DNA from: Rhodospirillales bacterium
Lineage (GTDB): Bacteria; Pseudomonadota; Alphaproteobacteria; Rhodospirillales; JAPHTL01
Direction of reading: 5' to 3'
Length of the DNA: 9,295 bases
Assembly: GCA_026193355.1 (NCBI GenBank)
Contig: JAPHTL010000278.1
Coordinates: forward strand, 1-9,295
Position numbers and translations under genes: made by a program. The notes under the pieces are model-generated. The model saw only the letters and a program-made list of their open reading frames with translations, had not been told where the DNA came from and did no database searches. Below, in pieces: positions 1-9,295 of this stretch (the first letter of the stretch is position 1; each line of letters starts with the position of its first letter).

Positions 1-1560
<1,560 letters not shown>

Positions 1561-1570
1561 TCGCGGCTGA

Positions 1571-1594
1571 GCCGGGCGGGATTCCCCGCCCGGT
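1571..1594 (+). other. GC-rich hairpin in the rpoB-rpoC spacer
   Basis: A perfect 9-bp inverted repeat, CCGGGCGGG (1572-1580) and CCCGCCCGG (1585-1593), encloses a 4-base loop (ATTC). A G-U pair (1571/1594) can extend it to 10 bp. The hairpin starts about 11 bases after the rpoB stop and ends about 30 bases before the rpoC Shine-Dalgarno site. No U-run follows (next bases CGCCGGAATTTG), so it does not look like an intrinsic terminator. It may protect or pause the transcript, serve as an RNase processing site, or attenuate rpoC; which of these is inference. Confidence 0.7.
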
Positions 1595-1623
1595 CGCCGG
1601 AATTTGGGCCGCGAACAGCTATA

Positions 1624-1628
1624 TGAGG
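1624..1628 (+). promoter_or_regulatory. Ribosome binding site of rpoC
   Basis: TGAGG sits 5 bases before the ATG at 1634. It supports that ATG over the in-frame TTG at 1604, which has no comparable Shine-Dalgarno site and would add ten residues (MGREQLYEAD) not expected in the family. Confidence 0.75.
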
Positions 1629-1633
1629 CTGAC

Positions 1634-5833
<4,200 letters not shown>

Positions 5834-5901
5834 TCGCAAGACAGGCGATTGGGCAATTTTATTGCTCTGATCCCCTGATTACAGCGCGATTCATTCGTTT
5901 T

Positions 5902-5937
5902 CCGGCGGCGGCCCCAAAGGCCGCCGCCGGTTTGTTT
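5902..5937 (+). terminator. Rho-independent terminator of the rpoBC transcription unit
   Basis: A perfect 12-bp GC-rich stem, CCGGCGGCGGCC (5902-5913) and GGCCGCCGCCGG (5919-5930), with a 5-base loop (CCAAA) is followed directly by TTTGTTT. This is a textbook intrinsic terminator in the orientation of rpoC, starting 68 bases after its stop codon. It should end most rpoBC transcripts before the str promoter. Confidence 0.93.
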
Positions 5938-5966
5938 AACCCCCCGAAAAACCCGTATTATTGTGC

Positions 5967-5995
5967 TTGACGGGTCAGGGGTGCCTACGTAGTAT
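5967..5995 (+). promoter_or_regulatory. Predicted sigma70-type promoter of the str operon
   Basis: A -35 element TTGACG (5967-5972) and a -10 element TAGTAT (5990-5995) are separated by 17 bases, each one mismatch from consensus TTGACA and TATAAT-like in its key positions (TA...T). The start of transcription is expected near 6001-6004. The bases after the -10 are GCGGCC, a GC-rich discriminator of the kind found at ribosomal promoters that respond to ppGpp and DksA. The site lies 29 bases after the terminator and about 200 bases before rpsL, so it is the natural promoter for rpsL-rpsG-fusA-tuf. Function is inferred from position and sequence only. Confidence 0.82.
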
Positions 5996-6001
5996 GCGGC
6001 C

Positions 6002-6202
6002 TCTTTCCAAGAGGGTGCTGGTGGTGAGCCGAACGGTTCAGACGCAGTAACTCCTGAGAAGTGAACACACAGTTTCGCCTCACAAGATGGGGCATACGAA
6101 CACCGACGAGGGCAAGCTGGGACTGCTCTCGCTGGGTGTTTGCATGGTTGCGGATTTCCTGTGCGCCGTGAGGTGCGTGGAAGTTATGAAAAGGAAAGTG
6201 GA
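6002..6202 (+). promoter_or_regulatory. Long, potentially structured 5' leader of rpsL
   Basis: From the predicted start of transcription to the rpsL ATG is about 200 bases, long for a simple leader. Helices visible by eye are CCTCTT/AAGAGG (6000-6005 with 6009-6014), GTTCA/TGAAC (6036-6040 with 6062-6066), an 8-bp hairpin with one G-U pair (6107-6114 with 6124-6131), and an outer 8-bp helix with one G-U pair (6076-6083 with 6168-6175) that would enclose it. The segment CTCAC (6079-6083) could instead pair with GTGAG at 6024-6028. The rpsL Shine-Dalgarno site lies just outside the outer helix. I do not recognise a named RNA family. A regulatory role, for example feedback by a str-operon ribosomal protein, is inference. 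Confidence 0.45.
6191..6195 (+). promoter_or_regulatory. Ribosome binding site of rpsL
   Basis: AAGGA lies 7 bases before the ATG at 6203, inside a purine-rich run. It decides the start: the longer in-frame reading from TTG at 6140 would add 21 residues absent from S12 proteins. Confidence 0.8.
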
Positions 6203-6574
6203 ATGCCGACGATCAACCAGTTGATCAGGAAGCCTCGCAAGGCGCCGATCGTACGCAACAAGGTTCCGGCCCTTGAGGCCTGTCCCCAGAAGCGTGGCGT
6301 TTGTACTCGCGTCTACACCACCACCCCGAAGAAGCCGAACTCGGCGCTTCGCAAGGTCGCCCGTGTCCGTTTGACCAACGGCTTCGAGGTAACCAGCTAC
6401 ATTCCTGGTGAGGGCCATAACCTCCAGGAACACTCCGTGGTTATGATCCGCGGCGGTCGCGTCAAGGATCTTCCCGGCGTCCGTTATCACATCATTCGCG
6501 GCACTCTCGATACGCAGGGTGTCTCCGACCGCCGCCAGCGCCGTTCCAAATACGGCGCCAAGCGGCCGAAGTAA
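6203..6574 (+). CDS. rpsL: 30S ribosomal protein S12 (123 aa)
   Basis: S12 sits at the interface side of the 30S subunit next to the decoding centre and helps control translational accuracy. The whole protein is family-like: MPTINQLIRKPRK at the N-terminus, the TTTPKKPNSALRK loop, then the VMIRGGRVKDLPGVRYHIIRG block and a basic C-terminus ending SKYGAKRPK. Lys43 and Lys88 are both present; substitutions at these positions are the classical streptomycin-resistance changes, so the sequence is of the sensitive type here. Asp89, the residue modified by RimO in other bacteria, is also present. Length matches the usual 123-124 aa. It is the first gene after the predicted str promoter, and rpsG follows after only 11 bases. 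Confidence 0.99.
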   Translation: MPTINQLIRKPRKAPIVRNKVPALEACPQKRGVCTRVYTTTPKKPNSALRKVARVRLTNGFEVTSYIPGEGHNLQEHSVVMIRGGRVKDLPGVRYHIIRGTLDTQGVSDRRQRRSKYGAKRPK

Positions 6575-6585
6575 GAGGTTTCGTC

Positions 6586-7056
6586 ATGTCCCGTCGTCAT
6601 GCTGCGGAAAAGCGTCAGGTTCTGGGCGATCCCAAATTCGGGGATATCGTCGTTACGAAGTTCATCAACAGCCTCATGCTGGATGGAAAGAAAACGACTG
6701 CCGAACAGATTCTCTATGGTTCGTTCGACATGATCGAGCAGAAGACCAAGCAGGATCCGATCAAGACGTTCCATGAAGCGATCGACAACGTGAAGCCCGC
6801 CCTTGAGGTTCGCTCGCGTCGTGTTGGTGGCGCCACCTATCAGGTGCCGGTCGAGGTTCGCACCGATCGCCGTCAGGCGCTGGCCATTCGCTGGCTGGTC
6901 GACTTTGCGCGGAACCGTTCGGAAAACACGATGACGGAAAAGTTGGCGGGTGAGCTGCTGGATGCGGCGAACAATCGCGGCGCGGCCGTCAAGAAGCGTG
7001 AAGACACCCATCGGATGGCCGACGCCAACAAGGCGTTCGCCCACTACCGCTGGTAA
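6586..7056 (+). CDS. rpsG: 30S ribosomal protein S7 (156 aa)
   Basis: S7 is a primary binder of the 3' major domain of 16S rRNA that nucleates assembly of the 30S head and contacts the E-site tRNA. The protein begins MSRRHAAEKRQVLGDPKFGD, has the beta-hairpin region around residues 74-91 (VRSRRVGGATYQVPVEV), the conserved RRQALAIRWL segment and the usual end ANKAFAHYRW. The length of 156 aa is standard. Its Shine-Dalgarno site AAGAGG (6573-6578) overlaps the TAA stop of rpsL and lies 7 bases before the ATG, so translation is probably coupled to rpsL. In E. coli, S7 represses its own operon by binding a roughly 100-base rpsL-rpsG spacer; that spacer is missing here. Confidence 0.99.
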   Translation: MSRRHAAEKRQVLGDPKFGDIVVTKFINSLMLDGKKTTAEQILYGSFDMIEQKTKQDPIKTFHEAIDNVKPALEVRSRRVGGATYQVPVEVRTDRRQALAIRWLVDFARNRSENTMTEKLAGELLDAANNRGAAVKKREDTHRMADANKAFAHYRW

Positions 7057-7093
7057 CAAGAACACTTATTCAGAGAAGCCGGACGACACGAAA

Positions 7094-9172
<2,079 letters not shown>

Positions 9173-9197
9173 AGACAGAAGGTACGGAGTTAGTAGG

Positions 9198-9295
9198 ATG
9201 GCTAAGGAAAAGTTTTCACGGACGAAGCCGCATTGCAACGTCGGAACGATTGGTCACGTTGACCATGGCAAGACGTCGCTGACGGCGGCGATCAC
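9198..9295 (+). CDS. tuf: Translation elongation factor Tu, N-terminal 32 codons (3'-truncated by the window)
   Basis: EF-Tu delivers aminoacyl-tRNA to the ribosome as a GTP complex. Only the N-terminus is present: MAKEKFSRTKPHCNVGTIG and then the G1 motif GHVDHGKT (19-26), running off the window at TAAI(T). A Shine-Dalgarno site GGAG (9186-9189) lies 8 bases before the ATG, and the spacer from fusA is 25 bases with no terminator, so it is probably co-transcribed as the fourth str-operon gene. Cys13 and Ser27 are as I recall from alphaproteobacterial EF-Tu. Many genomes of this kind carry a second tuf copy; the window cannot show that. Confidence 0.97.
   Translation, partial: MAKEKFSRTKPHCNVGTIGHVDHGKTSLTAAI

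Larger units (their letters stand above)
5834..6202. other. Intergenic region between the rpoBC unit and the str operon
   Basis: This 369-base gap is the only long non-coding stretch in the window. In order it holds about 68 bases with no clear feature (5834-5901), a Rho-independent terminator (5902-5937), a 29-base spacer, a sigma70-type promoter (5967-5995), and an rpsL leader of about 200 bases with potential RNA structure. I see no tRNA, no repeat family and no convincing gene here. Two short leader reading frames are discussed as findings. Confidence 0.85.

Noticed and set aside
1604..1633. Upstream TTG start that would extend rpoC by ten residues
   Set aside because: No Shine-Dalgarno site and no family support; the ATG at 1634 has TGAGG at 5 bases and gives the expected N-terminus with zinc cysteines at the E. 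coli numbers.
5853..5865. Small inverted repeat GCAAT-TTT-ATTGC after rpoC
   Set aside because: Only 5 bp and AT-rich with no U-tract; a far stronger terminator lies 37 bases downstream.
5834..6202. Possible tRNA or small RNA gene in the rpoC-rpsL gap
   Set aside because: No cloverleaf, T-loop GTTCRANNC or CCA-type end was found; the sequence is explained better as terminator, promoter and leader.
6950..7093. Upstream in-frame start for fusA inside rpsG
   Set aside because: It would overlap rpsG and add 48 residues without EF-G similarity; the G1 motif spacing fits the ATG at 7094.

Overview
This window is a core housekeeping segment of a bacterial chromosome: the 3' end of the RNA polymerase beta-subunit gene, the complete beta'-subunit gene, and then the start of the str operon (S12, S7, EF-G and the first 32 codons of EF-Tu). 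All genes are on the + strand. The protein sequences point to an alphaproteobacterium, possibly of the Rhodospirillales type. The signs are the S12 N-terminus, the EF-Tu N-terminus with KPHCNVGTIGHVDHGKTS, the start of beta' (MNELMKYFG followed by QSFDQIRISIASPE), and the rpoB-rpoC-rpsL-rpsG-fusA-tuf order with rpoBC next to str. This placement rests on remembered family sequences, not on a search. The DNA is GC-rich, codon use looks uniform across the genes, and I see no sign of horizontal transfer.

Layout. Positions 1-1560 are the C-terminal 519 residues of RpoB; the upstream part of the gene lies outside the window. A 73-base spacer (1561-1633) holds a strong GC-rich hairpin and the Shine-Dalgarno site of rpoC. 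rpoC runs 1634-5833 (1399 aa) with both zinc sites, the NADFDGD catalytic loop, the bridge helix, the trigger loop and an SI3-type insertion. The 369-base gap 5834-6202 is the only sizeable non-coding region. It contains an intrinsic terminator (5902-5937), a near-consensus sigma70-type promoter (5967-5995) with a GC-rich discriminator, and a leader of about 200 bases that can form several helices. The str operon follows: rpsL (6203-6574), rpsG (6586-7056), fusA (7094-9172) and tuf (9198 to beyond the window), with spacers of 11, 37 and 25 bases and no terminator or obvious promoter inside.

Together these genes encode the catalytic core of RNA polymerase and the decoding and translocation machinery of the ribosome. 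The terminator/promoter pair separates the two transcription units.

I found no novel system, mobile element, CRISPR array, or RNA gene. The parts most worth a second look are regulatory: the long structured rpsL leader, the very short rpsL-rpsG spacer (which leaves no room for the E. coli type S7 target site), and the rpoB-rpoC hairpin.
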